Below, piece after piece: positions 32,130-41,189 of a DNA stretch of 64,000 bases. Numbering within the stretch: the stretch's first letter is position 1; each line of letters starts with the position of its first letter. This DNA is from Streptomyces lomondensis (GTDB lineage: Bacteria; Actinomycetota; Actinomycetes; Streptomycetales; Streptomycetaceae), in NCBI RefSeq assembly GCF_014651035.1, contig NZ_BMWC01000011.1, positions 1 to 64,000 of the forward strand, read 5' to 3'. The position numbers and the translations under genes were made by a program. A model generated the notes under the pieces. That model was not told the origin of the DNA. It was given only the letters and a program-made list of their open reading frames with translations, and ran no database searches.

Positions 32130-33975
32130 AGGTTTCCGACACGACCGCCAGCAATATGCCCGGCTCCACTTGTTGTCCGGGTACGACCGGCAACGCCGTC
32201 AGCGTTCCTGTGGCCGGGGCCGTGATCTTGTGCTGCATCTTCATCGCCTCCAGCCAGAGGAGGGGCTCGCCTGCCTTGACGGGCGTTCCTACGGTGAGTC
32301 CTTCGGCCACGCGGACGACCGTGCCGGGCATGGGGGCCAGGAGGGAGCCGGGGGCGTGTTGCGTGGTGGGGTCGGGGAAGCGGGGCAGGGCCGTCAGGGC
32401 GGTGGCGTTGACGTACACCTGGTCGCCGTAGCGGGAGACCTCGAACCGGTGCTGGACGCCGTCCACTTCGAGGATCACGAGACGCGCGTCGGCGTGCACC
32501 ACCCGCGCCCCGTCCGCCTCCAGGCCCTGCCTCGTGTGCCGGTAGCGGGCCTCGTGTTGTTCGCCCGCCATCAGGTAGCGCTTGGTCTGCGGCTGTGAGG
32601 GGACGTTGCGCCAGCCGCCGAAGCCCGGGCGGGAGCGGCCGTGGGCGTCGGCGAGGGCGGCGGCCAGGGGGGCGTGCGGGTCGGGGGACGGCTCGGTCAG
32701 GTCCGGCAGGTGGCGGTCGTAGAAGCCGGTGTCCATGCGGGCCGCGGTGAACTCCGGGTGGCGCAGGGAGCGGACGAGGAGATCGCGGTTGGTGAGGGGG
32801 CCGTGGATCGCGGCCCGTTCCAGGGCGGCGGCGAGCTTGCGCAGGGCCTCCGGGCGGGTGGGGGCGTGGGCCACGACCTTGGCGATCATCGGGTCGTAGT
32901 GGACGCCGATGGTGTCGCCGTCCGTGTAGCCGGTGTCCAGGCGGACCGAGCCGGGCACCGTCAGGCGGTGCAGGGTGCCGGTCTGCGGGGACCAGTCGCG
33001 GGCGGGGTCCTCGGCGTACAGGCGGGCCTCGACGGCGTGGCCACGCGCGCGTGGCGGGTCGGGTTCGAGGGCGTGGCCCTCGGCGATGCGGATCTGCTCC
33101 GCCACCAGGTCGAGGCCGAAGACGGCTTCCGTGACGGGGTGTTCGACCTGGAGGCGGGTGTTCATCTCCAGGAAGTGCGCCCGGCCGTCGGCGACGAGGA
33201 ACTCGACCGTGCCGGCGCCGACGTAGTCGACGGCCCGGGCGGCTCGTACGGCCAGGGCCCGCACCTCGGCGTCGAGTTGCCCGGGCAGGCCCGGGGCGGG
33301 GGCCTCCTCGACGACCTTCTGGTGGCGGCGCTGCAGGGAGCAGTCGCGGGTGCCGAGCGGCCACACCGTGCCGTGCGTGTCGGCGAGGATCTGCACCTCG
33401 ACGTGGCGGCCGTTCTCGACGTACGGCTCGACGAAGACCTCGCCGTCGCCGAAGGCGCTCGCCGCTTCGGCGCGGGCGGCGGCCAGTTCGGCGTCCAGGT
33501 CGGCGAGGCGGCGTACGACGCGCATGCCGCGGCCGCCGCCGCCCGCGGCCGCCTTCACCAGCACGGGCAGGTCGGCCTCGGTGACCTCGGTGAGCGGCCG
33601 GATGCCCATGAGCTGCTTGGCGCGGGTCTTGGACGCCATGGCCTCGATGGCCTCCGGGGGCGGGCCGATCCACCGCAGGCCGGCGTCCTGGACGGCCCGG
33701 GCGAAGTCGGCGTTCTCGGAGAGGAAGCCGTAGCCGGGGTGCACGGCGTCCGCGCCGGCCGCGACGGCCGCCTTCACGATCAGGTCGCCGCGCAGGTAGG
33801 TGTCGGCGGGCGCCTCCCCCGGAAGTCGTACGCTCGCGTCGGCCACGCGCGCGTGGAGGGCGTCCTGGTCGGCGTTGGAGTGGACGGCGATCGTGCGGAT
33901 GCCCAGCTCGCGGCAGGTGCGGAAGACGCGGCAGGCGATCTCGCCCCGGTTGGCGACGAGCACAGAAGTGATCAC
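32128..33975 (-). CDS. acyl-CoA carboxylase alpha subunit (biotin carboxylase + BCCP)
   Basis: 615 aa. The biotin carboxylase N-domain is SVLVANRGEIACRVFRTCRE. The ATP-grasp part contains AAAGGGGRGMRVV, the active-site segment is RDCSLQRRHQKVVEEAPAP, and the metal/arginine segment is FLEMNTRLQVEHPVTEAVFG. A C-terminal biotinyl domain carries WLEAMKMQHKITAP, with the biotinylated Lys at about K579. It carboxylates biotin with ATP and bicarbonate and works with the carboxyltransferase encoded 10 bp upstream (33986-35584). GTG at 33975. Likely substrate: methylcrotonyl-CoA or geranyl-CoA (inferred from AtuA). Confidence 0.94.
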   Translation of the reverse strand: MITSVLVANRGEIACRVFRTCRELGIRTIAVHSNADQDALHARVADASVRLPGEAPADTYLRGDLIVKAAVAAGADAVHPGYGFLSENADFARAVQDAGLRWIGPPPEAIEAMASKTRAKQLMGIRPLTEVTEADLPVLVKAAAGGGGRGMRVVRRLADLDAELAAARAEAASAFGDGEVFVEPYVENGRHVEVQILADTHGTVWPLGTRDCSLQRRHQKVVEEAPAPGLPGQLDAEVRALAVRAARAVDYVGAGTVEFLVADGRAHFLEMNTRLQVEHPVTEAVFGLDLVAEQIRIAEGHALEPDPPRARGHAVEARLYAEDPARDWSPQTGTLHRLTVPGSVRLDTGYTDGDTIGVHYDPMIAKVVAHAPTRPEALRKLAAALERAAIHGPLTNRDLLVRSLRHPEFTAARMDTGFYDRHLPDLTEPSPDPHAPLAAALADAHGRSRPGFGGWRNVPSQPQTKRYLMAGEQHEARYRHTRQGLEADGARVVHADARLVILEVDGVQHRFEVSRYGDQVYVNATALTALPRFPDPTTQHAPGSLLAPMPGTVVRVAEGLTVGTPVKAGEPLLWLEAMKMQHKITAPATGTLTALPVVPGQQVEPGILLAVVSET

Positions 33976-33985
33976 TGCAGGTTCC

Positions 33986-35584
33986 TCACATCCGGAAGAC
34001 GCCGAAGCCGCCGCGCGCGCCCTCGTAGGGGGCGGTGTGGATCGCGGACAGGCACAGGCCGAGGACGGTGCGGGTGTCGCGCGGGTCGATGACGCCGTCG
34101 TCGTAGAGCCGCCCGGACAGGAACATCGGCAGCGACTCGGACTCGATCTGCTGCTCGACCATGGCGCGCAGCGCGGCGTCGGCCTCCTCGTCGTACGGCT
34201 GTCCCTTGGCCGCCGCCGACTGCCGGGCGACGATCGACAGCACGCCCGCGAGCTGCTGCGGGCCCATGACGGCCGACTTGGCGCTGGGCCAGGCGAAGAG
34301 GAAGCGGGGGTCGTAGGCGCGGCCGCACATGCCGTAGTGGCCGGCGCCGTAGGAGGCGCCCATGAGGACGGAGAGGTGGGGGACTTTCGAGTTGCTGACG
34401 GCGTTGATCATCATCGCGCCGTGCTTGATGATGCCGCCCTGCTCGTACTCCTTGCCGACCATGTAGCCGGTGGTGTTGTGCAGGAAGAGCAGCGGGATGT
34501 CGCGCTGGTTGGCGAGCTGGATGAACTGGGCGGCCTTCTGGGACTCCTCGCTGAAGAGGACCCCTCGGGCATTGGCCAGGATGCCGACGGGGTAGCCGTG
34601 CAGGGTCGCCCAGCCGGTGGCCAGGCTCGTCCCGTACAGCGGCTTGAACTCGTCGAAGTCGGAGGCGTCGACGATCCGGGCGATGACCTCGCGCGGGTCG
34701 AAGGGGCTCTTCAGGTTGCCGGGGACGATGCCGAGGAGGTCGTCGGCGGAGTACTCGGGCGGCTCGGCCGGTCCGGGATCGCCGTAGGCCTTGCGGTGGT
34801 TGAGGCGGGCGACCACGCGGCGGGCCTGCCGGAGCGCGTCGTGCTCGTCGACGGCGAAGTGGTCGGCGAGGCCCGACACGCGCGCGTGCATCTCGGCGCC
34901 GCCCAGGGACTCGTCGTCGCTCTCCTCCCCGGTCGCCATCTTCACCAGCGGCGGACCGCCGAGGAACACCTTCGCCCGCTCCTTGACCATGATCACGTGG
35001 TCGGACATGCCGGGGACGTAGGCGCCACCGGCGGTGGAGTTGCCGAAGACGACGGCGAGGGTCGGGATCCCGGCGGCGGACAGCCGGGTGAGGTCCCGGA
35101 AGATGGCGCCGCCGGGGATGAAGATCTCCTTCTGGGACGGCAGGTCGGCGCCCCCGGACTCCACCAGGCTGATGCAGGGCAGCCGGTTGGCCAGGGCGAT
35201 GTCGTTCGCGCGCAGGGCCTTCTTCAGTGACCAGGGGTTGCTCGCTCCCCCGCGCACGGTCGGGTCGTTGGCCGTGATCAGGCACTCGACGCCCTCGACG
35301 ACACCGATGCCGGTGACGAGGGAGGCGCCGACGGTGTGGTCGCTGCCCCAGGCGGCCAGCGGGGACAGCTCCAGGAAGGGCGTGTCGGGGTCGAGGAGCA
35401 GCTCGATCCGCTCGCGGGCGAGGAGCTTGCCGCGCCTGCGGTGCCGTTCGACGTACTTCTCGCCGCCGCCCGCAAGGGCCTTGGCATGCTCGGCGTCGAG
35501 TTCGGCGAGCCTGGCGAGCATCGCCTCGCGGTTGGCCCGGTACTCGGGACTGTCGAGGTCGAGCGCCGAGGTCAGGACGGTCAC
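33986..35584 (-). CDS. acyl-CoA carboxylase carboxyltransferase (beta) subunit
   Basis: 532 aa, two crotonase-like carboxyltransferase halves. Signatures include GGANDPTVRGG-like ITANDPTVRGGASNPWSLKK, the oxyanion glycine-rich VESGGADLPSQKEIF, FGNSTAGGAYVPGMSDHVIM, and IFLHNTTGYMVGKEYEQGG-type LFLHNTTGYMVGKEYEQG. Length and motifs fit the methylcrotonyl/geranyl-CoA carboxylase beta family rather than acetyl/propionyl-CoA carboxylase (inference). GTG at 35584 overlaps the AtuA stop in GTGA, so the two are translationally coupled. Confidence 0.94.
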   Translation of the reverse strand: MTVLTSALDLDSPEYRANREAMLARLAELDAEHAKALAGGGEKYVERHRRRGKLLARERIELLLDPDTPFLELSPLAAWGSDHTVGASLVTGIGVVEGVECLITANDPTVRGGASNPWSLKKALRANDIALANRLPCISLVESGGADLPSQKEIFIPGGAIFRDLTRLSAAGIPTLAVVFGNSTAGGAYVPGMSDHVIMVKERAKVFLGGPPLVKMATGEESDDESLGGAEMHARVSGLADHFAVDEHDALRQARRVVARLNHRKAYGDPGPAEPPEYSADDLLGIVPGNLKSPFDPREVIARIVDASDFDEFKPLYGTSLATGWATLHGYPVGILANARGVLFSEESQKAAQFIQLANQRDIPLLFLHNTTGYMVGKEYEQGGIIKHGAMMINAVSNSKVPHLSVLMGASYGAGHYGMCGRAYDPRFLFAWPSAKSAVMGPQQLAGVLSIVARQSAAAKGQPYDEEADAALRAMVEQQIESESLPMFLSGRLYDDGVIDPRDTRTVLGLCLSAIHTAPYEGARGGFGVFRM

Positions 35585-37251
35585 AGCAGGGCCTCCGGTA
35601 TCTCCAGGTGGCGGGAGCGCAGCCATTCGCCGAGGGCCTTGGCCTGCGGGTCGAAGCGGTGCCGGTCGGCGACGCCGGCGCCGAGGATGCCCTCGACGAC
35701 GAAGTTGAGGGCGCGGAGGTTGGGCAGCGCGTGCCGTACGACGGTCAGCTCGCCGCTCTCGGGGATCAGCTGCCGGAACCGGTCGACGGTCAGCTCGTGC
35801 GCGAGCCAGCGCCAGGCGGCGTCCGAGCGGGCCCAGACGCCGACGTTGGCGTTGCCGCCCTTGTCACCGCTGCGGGCTCCGGCGACCAGCCCGAGCGGGG
35901 CGCTCCTGCGGGGCCCGGGCGGCAGCGGCTCGGGCAGCGGCGGCTCCGGCACCGGGTCGAGTACGGCGGTGTCCTGGGGCGGGGGCACGGAGACCCGACG
36001 TCCGTCATGGAGGACAGCCACATGGTCGACGGCACCATGGGGGACGTACACATCCTCGAAGACCCCATAGGGCGCGCCCTTCCCCGGTGGCGCCAGCACA
36101 TGGAAGCCGGGGTAGCTGGCCAGCGCGAGCTCCACCGCGGCCCCGCTCAGCGCCCGTCCGACGGTCTCCCGGTCGGGGTCCCGTACGACGAGCCGCAGCA
36201 GCGCGCTCGCCGTCTCCTCGGTGCCGGCGTCGCGCCGGTCGGTACGGACCAGTTCCCAGCGGACGTCGGCGACCTTGCCGAGGGCGGGTTCCATCTGCTC
36301 CCGCACCAGGGCGGCCTTGGCCTCGATGTCGAGGCCGGTGAGCACGAACACGACCTCGTTGCGGAAGCCGCCGAGCTTGTTGAGCCCGACCTTGAGGGTG
36401 GGCGGGGGTGCCTCGCCGCGCACGCCCTCGACACGGACGCGGTCGGGGCCGTCCTGGGTGAGCCGTACGGTGTCCAGCCGGGCGGTGACGTCCGGCCCCG
36501 CGTACCGGGCGCCGGCCGTCTCGTACAGCAGCTGGGCCGTGACCGTGCCGACGTCGACGAAGCCGCCGGTGCCGGGGTGCTTGGTGATGACGCAGCCGCC
36601 GTCCTCGTGGAGCTCGGCGAGCGGGAAGCCGGGGCGGCGGACGTCGCCCTCCCGGAAGAAGGCGTAGTTGCCGCCGGTGGCCTGCGCCCCGCACTCCAGG
36701 ACGTGCCCGGCGACGACGGCACCCGCGAGCCGGTCGTGGTCCGCCGGTGTCCATCCGAAGTGGGCGGCGGCGGGCCCGGTGACCAGGGCCGCGTCCGTCA
36801 CCCGCCCGGTGACCACGACGTCGGCGCCCGCCCGCAGACAGGCCGCGATGCCGAAGCCGCCGAGGTAGGCGTGGGCGGCGAGGCTCCCGGGGTGCGCGGC
36901 GGTGAGGTCGTCGCCCTCGACATGGGCGACGCGTACGGGGATGCCGAGCCGGTCGGCCAACTGCCGTACGGCGTCGGCGAGTCCGGCCGGGTTGAGCCCG
37001 CCCGCGTTGGTGACGATCTTGACGCCCCGCTCGTGGGCGAGCCCGAGGCAGTCCTCCAGCTGCCGCAGGAAGGTCCGGGCGTATCCGGCTGCGGGGTCCT
37101 TCAGCCGGTCCCGGCCGAGGATGAGCATGGTCAGCTCGGCGAGGTAGTCGCCGGTGAGGACGTCGAGTTCGCCGCCGGTGAGCATCTCGCGCAGGGCGTC
37201 GAAGCGGTCGCCGTAGAAGCCGGAGGCGTTGCCTATGCGCAGGACCGTCAC
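35581..37251 (-). CDS. acyclic terpene utilisation AtuA family protein (DUF1446)
   Basis: 556 aa. The N-terminal signature is LRIGNASGFYGDRFDALREM, followed by GELDVLTGDYLAELTMLILG, VTNAGGLNPAGLADAVRQLA and DVVVTGRVTDAALVTGPAAA, all typical of AtuA/DUF1446. AtuA is required for citronellol/geraniol breakdown in Pseudomonas, but its chemistry is unsettled; homologues occur in actinobacterial acyl-CoA carboxylase operons. GTG at 37251 (VTVLRIGN). The C-terminal AtuA-like extra domain (GARSGDKGGNANVGVWARSD) is present. Coupled to the carboxyltransferase. Confidence 0.9.
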   Translation of the reverse strand: MTVLRIGNASGFYGDRFDALREMLTGGELDVLTGDYLAELTMLILGRDRLKDPAAGYARTFLRQLEDCLGLAHERGVKIVTNAGGLNPAGLADAVRQLADRLGIPVRVAHVEGDDLTAAHPGSLAAHAYLGGFGIAACLRAGADVVVTGRVTDAALVTGPAAAHFGWTPADHDRLAGAVVAGHVLECGAQATGGNYAFFREGDVRRPGFPLAELHEDGGCVITKHPGTGGFVDVGTVTAQLLYETAGARYAGPDVTARLDTVRLTQDGPDRVRVEGVRGEAPPPTLKVGLNKLGGFRNEVVFVLTGLDIEAKAALVREQMEPALGKVADVRWELVRTDRRDAGTEETASALLRLVVRDPDRETVGRALSGAAVELALASYPGFHVLAPPGKGAPYGVFEDVYVPHGAVDHVAVLHDGRRVSVPPPQDTAVLDPVPEPPLPEPLPPGPRRSAPLGLVAGARSGDKGGNANVGVWARSDAAWRWLAHELTVDRFRQLIPESGELTVVRHALPNLRALNFVVEGILGAGVADRHRFDPQAKALGEWLRSRHLEIPEALL

Positions 37252-37282
37252 AAGGCGGCCTCCCCACCGGTGCGCGACGCCG

Positions 37283-38077
37283 TCACGAGGTGGCCCCCTT
37301 CGGCGGGCGTCCGCCGCCCGGTGGTCCCGCGAAGGCCTGCGCGATGTCCAGCCAGCGGTCGGCGTCACCGCCGTCGGCGCGCAGGGCGAGGTCGGCGCGG
37401 TGGGCACGCTGGGTGACCAGGAGGCAGAAGTCGAGGGCGGGTCCGGTGACGCGCTGCGGCGCGTCGTCGGGGCCGTAGGTTTACAGGTCGCCGGAGGGCG
37501 CGCGGAGTTCGACACGGAAGGGGTCGGCGGGCGGATTCAGTCCGTGCACACCGTAGGCGAAGTCCCGGGTCCGCACCCCGAGCCAGGCCACATGCCGCAG
37601 CCGGTCGGTGGGGGTGCGCACCACACCCAGGGCGTCGGCCACATCCTGCCCATGGGCCCAGGTCTCCATCAGACGGGCCGTCGCCATGGAGGCGGCCGAC
37701 ATGGGCGGGCCGTACCAGGGGAAGCGCGCCTTGGGCGGTGCGGCCCGCAGGGCTTCCTCCAGTGCCGCACGGCCCGCGCGCCACCGTGCGAGCAGTTCGT
37801 CGGGCGGGAGCCCCGCGTCCTCCTCGGCGCCCTCGTCGACGAACGAGCCCGGCGCGGCGAGCGCCTTCTCGACCAGGGCGCGGAAGCCGTCGGCGTCCGT
37901 GACGGCGAGCAGGGCCGAGCGGTCCGTCCAGGCGAGGTGGGCGATCTGGTGGGCCACGGTCCAGCCGGGCGCGGGCGTCGCGAGCGCCCAGCGCGGTGTG
38001 CTCGACCCGGCCACGAGGCGGTCGAGTTCCTCGCTCTCCTCGCGCAGGTCGTCGATCACGGACGTCGGATCGGACAC
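37283..38077 (-). pseudogene. TIGR03084 family (DinB/MDMPI-type) protein with in-frame TAA
   Basis: GTG at 38077 (AGGGGAG upstream) opens 198 codons with the family segments TVAHQIAHLAWTDRSALLAV and PPMSAASMATARLMETWAHG. A TAA at 37481-37483 then stops translation. The same frame continues without interruption for 65 codons to TGA 37283-37285 and reads the normal family C-terminus (TYGPDDAPQRVTGPALDFCL, LLVTQRAHRADLALRADGGD). A Trp is expected at the stop, and TGG to TAA needs two changes. The metal-binding His of the N-terminal part are intact. First gene of the atuA/carboxylase operon; either a pseudogene or a truncated protein. Confidence 0.8.
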
Positions 38078-38284
38078 GGGCGCTCCCCTCGGGGCACGGC
38101 GGTGTGCGGGGTGGTGGGGGGTGGTGCGGCGTGCTGAGGAGCATGACAGCGGGGCCAGAAACAATCAAGCGTGCTTGCATGAAATTAGCACCGGCTGAGG
38201 GTGCATTACGGGATCGCGGTACGCGGGACCCTGGTGCGCCGAGGACCGGCCACCAGAGGGCGCCCGATCACCAGGGGCGCCCGA

Positions 38285-38881
38285 TCACCGATACGACGCG
38301 ACCAGCCTGGCCAGATGCCGCCCCGCCACCTCCAGCGGTGTCCCGCTGCGGGCGACCTGGGCCGCCAGCTCGGCGCCCTCCAGGGTGGCGATCACCGTGT
38401 GGGCCAGCTCGTCGGCGTCGGTCTCGGAGAACCCGGCGGCGACCAGCTTCCCGGCGACCACGCCCCGCCAGCGCGTGAACGCCTCGGCCGCCGCCTGCTG
38501 GATGCCGGGGGCGCTGGTCGCCGTGCCCACGACCATGGAGGTGACCGGGCAACCGTCGAGCCAGTCGGAGTCGCGCAGACCCTGGGCGAGGGAGGCGGTG
38601 AGAGCGAGCAGGGCCTTCTCGGGTTCCGGCTCCGCGTCGAGCGTCTCGCGCAGCAGTTCGGTGAACTCCTCGTCGCCGAGTCGTACGGCGGCCGTGCCGA
38701 GCTCCTGCTTGCCGCCCGGGAAGAAGTGGTAGAGGGAGCCGAGCGTCGCCCCGGCCTCGCGGGAGATCTGCTTGATGCCGGTGCCCTCGTAGCCCTGGCG
38801 CTGCATCAGGCGGGACGCCGTACGGACGATCCGCTCGCGGGTGCCGGCGGTGTCGAGGTCGTGCGGGGCCTTGGTCTTCAC
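38285..38881 (-). CDS. TetR/AcrR family regulator (YxaF-like)
   Basis: 198 aa. The helix-turn-helix is RERIVRTASRLMQRQGYEGT then ISREAGATLGSLYHFFPGGK (residues ~15-60), followed by a TetR_C ligand domain (SLAQGLRDSDWLDGCPVTSM). GTG at 38881. It is divergent from the imine reductase gene across 101 bp with two matching palindromes (38899, 38942), so it very likely represses both itself and that gene. Confidence 0.9.
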   Translation of the reverse strand: MKTKAPHDLDTAGTRERIVRTASRLMQRQGYEGTGIKQISREAGATLGSLYHFFPGGKQELGTAAVRLGDEEFTELLRETLDAEPEPEKALLALTASLAQGLRDSDWLDGCPVTSMVVGTATSAPGIQQAAAEAFTRWRGVVAGKLVAAGFSETDADELAHTVIATLEGAELAAQVARSGTPLEVAGRHLARLVASYR

Positions 38882-38898
38882 CCCGCCACTCTACCGAG

Positions 38899-38916
38899 CT
38901 AGAACGATCGCTCTAG
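38899..38916. promoter_or_regulatory. TetR operator 1
   Basis: CTAGAACGATCGCTCTAG: imperfect palindrome of the form TAGARCG-NN-CGCTCTA, about 18 bp upstream of the TetR start. One mismatch to operator 2. Confidence 0.65.
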
Positions 38917-38941
38917 CCGCTGTGCTAGGTTCCTCACTGGA

Positions 38942-38957
38942 TAGAGCGTTCGCTCTA
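38942..38957. promoter_or_regulatory. TetR operator 2
   Basis: TAGAGCGTTCGCTCTA: perfect 7-bp arms around TT, 25 bp before the imine reductase ATG. Centre-to-centre distance to operator 1 is about 42 bp (four helical turns), so both could be bound on one DNA face. Confidence 0.7.
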
Positions 38958-38982
38958 GTCCCAGTATCTGAGGGGGATCTCC

Positions 38983-39855
38983 ATGAGTACTTCCGTGACC
39001 GTCATCGGGCTCGGGCCCATGGGCCGGGCCATGGGCGGTGCCTACCTGGACGCCGGCTACCGGGTCACCGTGTGGAACCGCACCGCGAGCCGCGCCGACG
39101 AGTTGGTGGCCAGGGGCGCGGTGCGTGCCGCCACCGTCGAGGAGGCGCTGGCGGCGAACGAGGTGGTCGTGCTGAGCCTGACCGGCTATGCCGCGATGTA
39201 CGCCGTCCTGGAACCCGCCGCCGCGGCACTGGAGGGCCGCGTCCTGGTCAACCTCAGCTCGGACACCCCGGAGAACACCCGCGCGGGGGCGGTCTGGGCG
39301 GCGCGGCACGGGGCACGCCATCTCACCGGCGGGGTCCAGACACCGCCGTCCGGCATCGGCTCGCCGGAGTTCGACACCTTCTACAGCGGCCCGCGCGACC
39401 TCTTCGAGCGGTACGAGGACGTTCTGAAGGTCCTCACGGGCACCGACTACCGGGGCGAGGACCCGGGTCTGGCCGCGCTCTACTACCAGCTCCAGATGGA
39501 CCTCTTCTGGACCACCCTGACCGCCTGGCTGCACATGCTGGCGCTGGCGGACGCGAACGGCATCAAGCCCTCCGAGATCACGCCGTACGCGGCCGGGACG
39601 CTGGGCGGGATGGGCCAGTTCCTCGACTTCTACACGCCGCGGATCGAGGCGGGGCGGCACTCCGGTGACGTCGAGCGGATCTCGATGGCCGTGGCGAGCC
39701 TGGACCACGTCGTGCACACGACGCGCGACTCGGGCGTGGACCCGGCGCTGCCCGCCGCGGTGCTGGAGACGTTCCGGCGCGGGGCGGCGGAGGGCTACGA
39801 AGAGGACAGCCTGACGCGGCTGGTCGAGGTGTTCGGCGGGGGCGCGGCCGCCTGA
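38983..39855 (+). CDS. NAD(P)-dependent oxidoreductase, imine reductase family
   Basis: 290 aa. The Rossmann motif VIGLGPMGRAMGGAYLDAGY is followed by NADPH-selecting NRTASRADEL (residues ~29-40). The C-terminal helical domain has DLFWTTLTAWLHMLALADAN and EITPYAAGTLGGMGQFLDFY, characteristic of imine reductases/beta-hydroxyacid dehydrogenase-like proteins. It reduces C=N or related groups with NADPH; the physiological substrate is unknown. ATG at 38983 has GGGGG upstream. Regulated by the divergent TetR through two operators; ends at a strong bidirectional terminator. Confidence 0.9.
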   Translation: MSTSVTVIGLGPMGRAMGGAYLDAGYRVTVWNRTASRADELVARGAVRAATVEEALAANEVVVLSLTGYAAMYAVLEPAAAALEGRVLVNLSSDTPENTRAGAVWAARHGARHLTGGVQTPPSGIGSPEFDTFYSGPRDLFERYEDVLKVLTGTDYRGEDPGLAALYYQLQMDLFWTTLTAWLHMLALADANGIKPSEITPYAAGTLGGMGQFLDFYTPRIEAGRHSGDVERISMAVASLDHVVHTTRDSGVDPALPAAVLETFRRGAAEGYEEDSLTRLVEVFGGGAAA

Positions 39856-39887
39856 GACGGCGGGGACGCGGCCGCCTGAGTACGAGC

Positions 39888-39917
39888 GAGGGCGCCCCGC
39901 ACACGCGGGGCGCCCTC
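39888..39917. terminator. bidirectional terminator
   Basis: A perfect 13-bp stem (GAGGGCGCCCCGC / GCGGGGCGCCCTC) around loop ACAC, between the convergent imine reductase and serC genes. Just before it, GCGGCCGCCTGAG occurs twice (39844, 39868), duplicating the imine reductase stop-codon context. Confidence 0.75.
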
Positions 39918-39937
39918 GGTCACGTACGCGAGAAGGG

Positions 39938-41056
39938 TCAGAGCTTCTCGATCACGTAGTCGACGCACTTGGTGAGCGCCTCGATGTCCGCCGGGTCGAT
40001 CGCCGGGAACATCGCGACGCGCAGCTGGTTGCGGCCGAGCTTGCGGTAGGGCTCGGTGTCGACGATGCCGTTGGCGCGCAGGACCTTGGCGACGGCGGCG
40101 GCGTCGACCTCGTCCGTGAAGTCGATCGTGCCGATGACCTGCGAGCGCTTGGCCGGGTCGGTGACGAACGGGTTGGCGTACTTGCTGTCCTCGGCCCAGC
40201 CGTACAGGGTGCGCGCGGAGGTGGCCGTGCGGCGGACCGACCAGTCCAGGCCGCCCTGGCCGTTGAGCCACTCCAGCTGCTGGTTCAGCAGGAAGAGCGT
40301 GGCGAGGGCCGGGGTGTTGTACGTCTGGTTCTTGCGGGAGTTGTCGATCGCCGTCGGGAGCGAGAAGAACTCCGGGATGTGACGGCCGGAGGCGTGGATC
40401 CGCTCGGCGCGCTCGATCGCGGCCGGGGAGAACACGCCGATCCACAGGCCGCCGTCGGAGGCGAAGGACTTCTGCGGGGCGAAGTAGTAGACGTCGGTCT
40501 CGCTGATGTCGACGGGCAGGCCGCCGGCGCCCGAGGTGGCGTCCACGAGCACCAGGGCGCCCTCGTCGGCACCGGCCACGCGCTTGATCGGCATGGCGAC
40601 ACCGGTGGAGGTCTCGTTGTGGGTGAGGGCGTAGACGTCCACGCCCGCCTCGGCGACCGCCTCCGGGTGCGTGCCCGGGTCGGCGGAGATGACGTCCGGG
40701 TCGGCCAGCCACGGGGCGAGCTTGGCAGCCTTGGCGAACTTCGAGGAGAACTCGCCGAAGCTGAGGTGCTGCGACCTGTTCTCGATCAGGCCGTGGGTCG
40801 CGATGTCCCAGAACGCGGTGGAGCCGCCGTTGCCGAGGATCACCTCGTAGCCGTCGGGGAGCTGGAACAGCTCGCTGATGCCCTCGCGGACCTGGCCGAC
40901 CAGGTTCTTGACGGGTGCCTGGCGGTGGGAGGTGCCCATGAGGGAGGTGCCGGTGGCGGCGAGGGCGTCCAGCGCCTCCGTCCGCACCTTGGAGGGACCC
41001 GCGCCGAAACGTCCGTCCGCGGGCTTGATGTCAGAGGGAATCTGGATCTCAGCCAC
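39938..41056 (-). CDS. serC: phosphoserine aminotransferase
   Basis: 372 aa, actinobacterial SerC type. N-terminal KPADGRFGAGPSKVRTEALD; PLP-site lysine in YFAPQKSFASDGGLWIGVFS; VLVDATSGAGGLPVDISETD binds the cofactor. It converts 3-phosphohydroxypyruvate to phosphoserine using glutamate (serine pathway, cytoplasm). ATG at 41056 with purine-rich GGAG nearby. Convergent with the imine reductase gene; upstream it is divergent from the large oxidoreductase gene across 133 bp. Confidence 0.95.
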   Translation of the reverse strand: MAEIQIPSDIKPADGRFGAGPSKVRTEALDALAATGTSLMGTSHRQAPVKNLVGQVREGISELFQLPDGYEVILGNGGSTAFWDIATHGLIENRSQHLSFGEFSSKFAKAAKLAPWLADPDVISADPGTHPEAVAEAGVDVYALTHNETSTGVAMPIKRVAGADEGALVLVDATSGAGGLPVDISETDVYYFAPQKSFASDGGLWIGVFSPAAIERAERIHASGRHIPEFFSLPTAIDNSRKNQTYNTPALATLFLLNQQLEWLNGQGGLDWSVRRTATSARTLYGWAEDSKYANPFVTDPAKRSQVIGTIDFTDEVDAAAVAKVLRANGIVDTEPYRKLGRNQLRVAMFPAIDPADIEALTKCVDYVIEKL

Positions 41057-41189
41057 GGAGGGGAGCGTAGCCGTTCACGGAAACGCGGGCGAAACGTCGT
41101 CCGTCGGGTGAGACGCGATAGGGACGGTGGTGGGCCGGGCCGACGGCCGCGGGGTCGTTACTGTCAGTGGTCGCGTGCATGCTGGAGGC

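Noticed and set aside
37481..37483. Selenocysteine- or pyrrolysine-like recoding at the in-frame stop
   Set aside because: The codon is TAA, which is not used for these recoding systems; loss of function or error is simpler.
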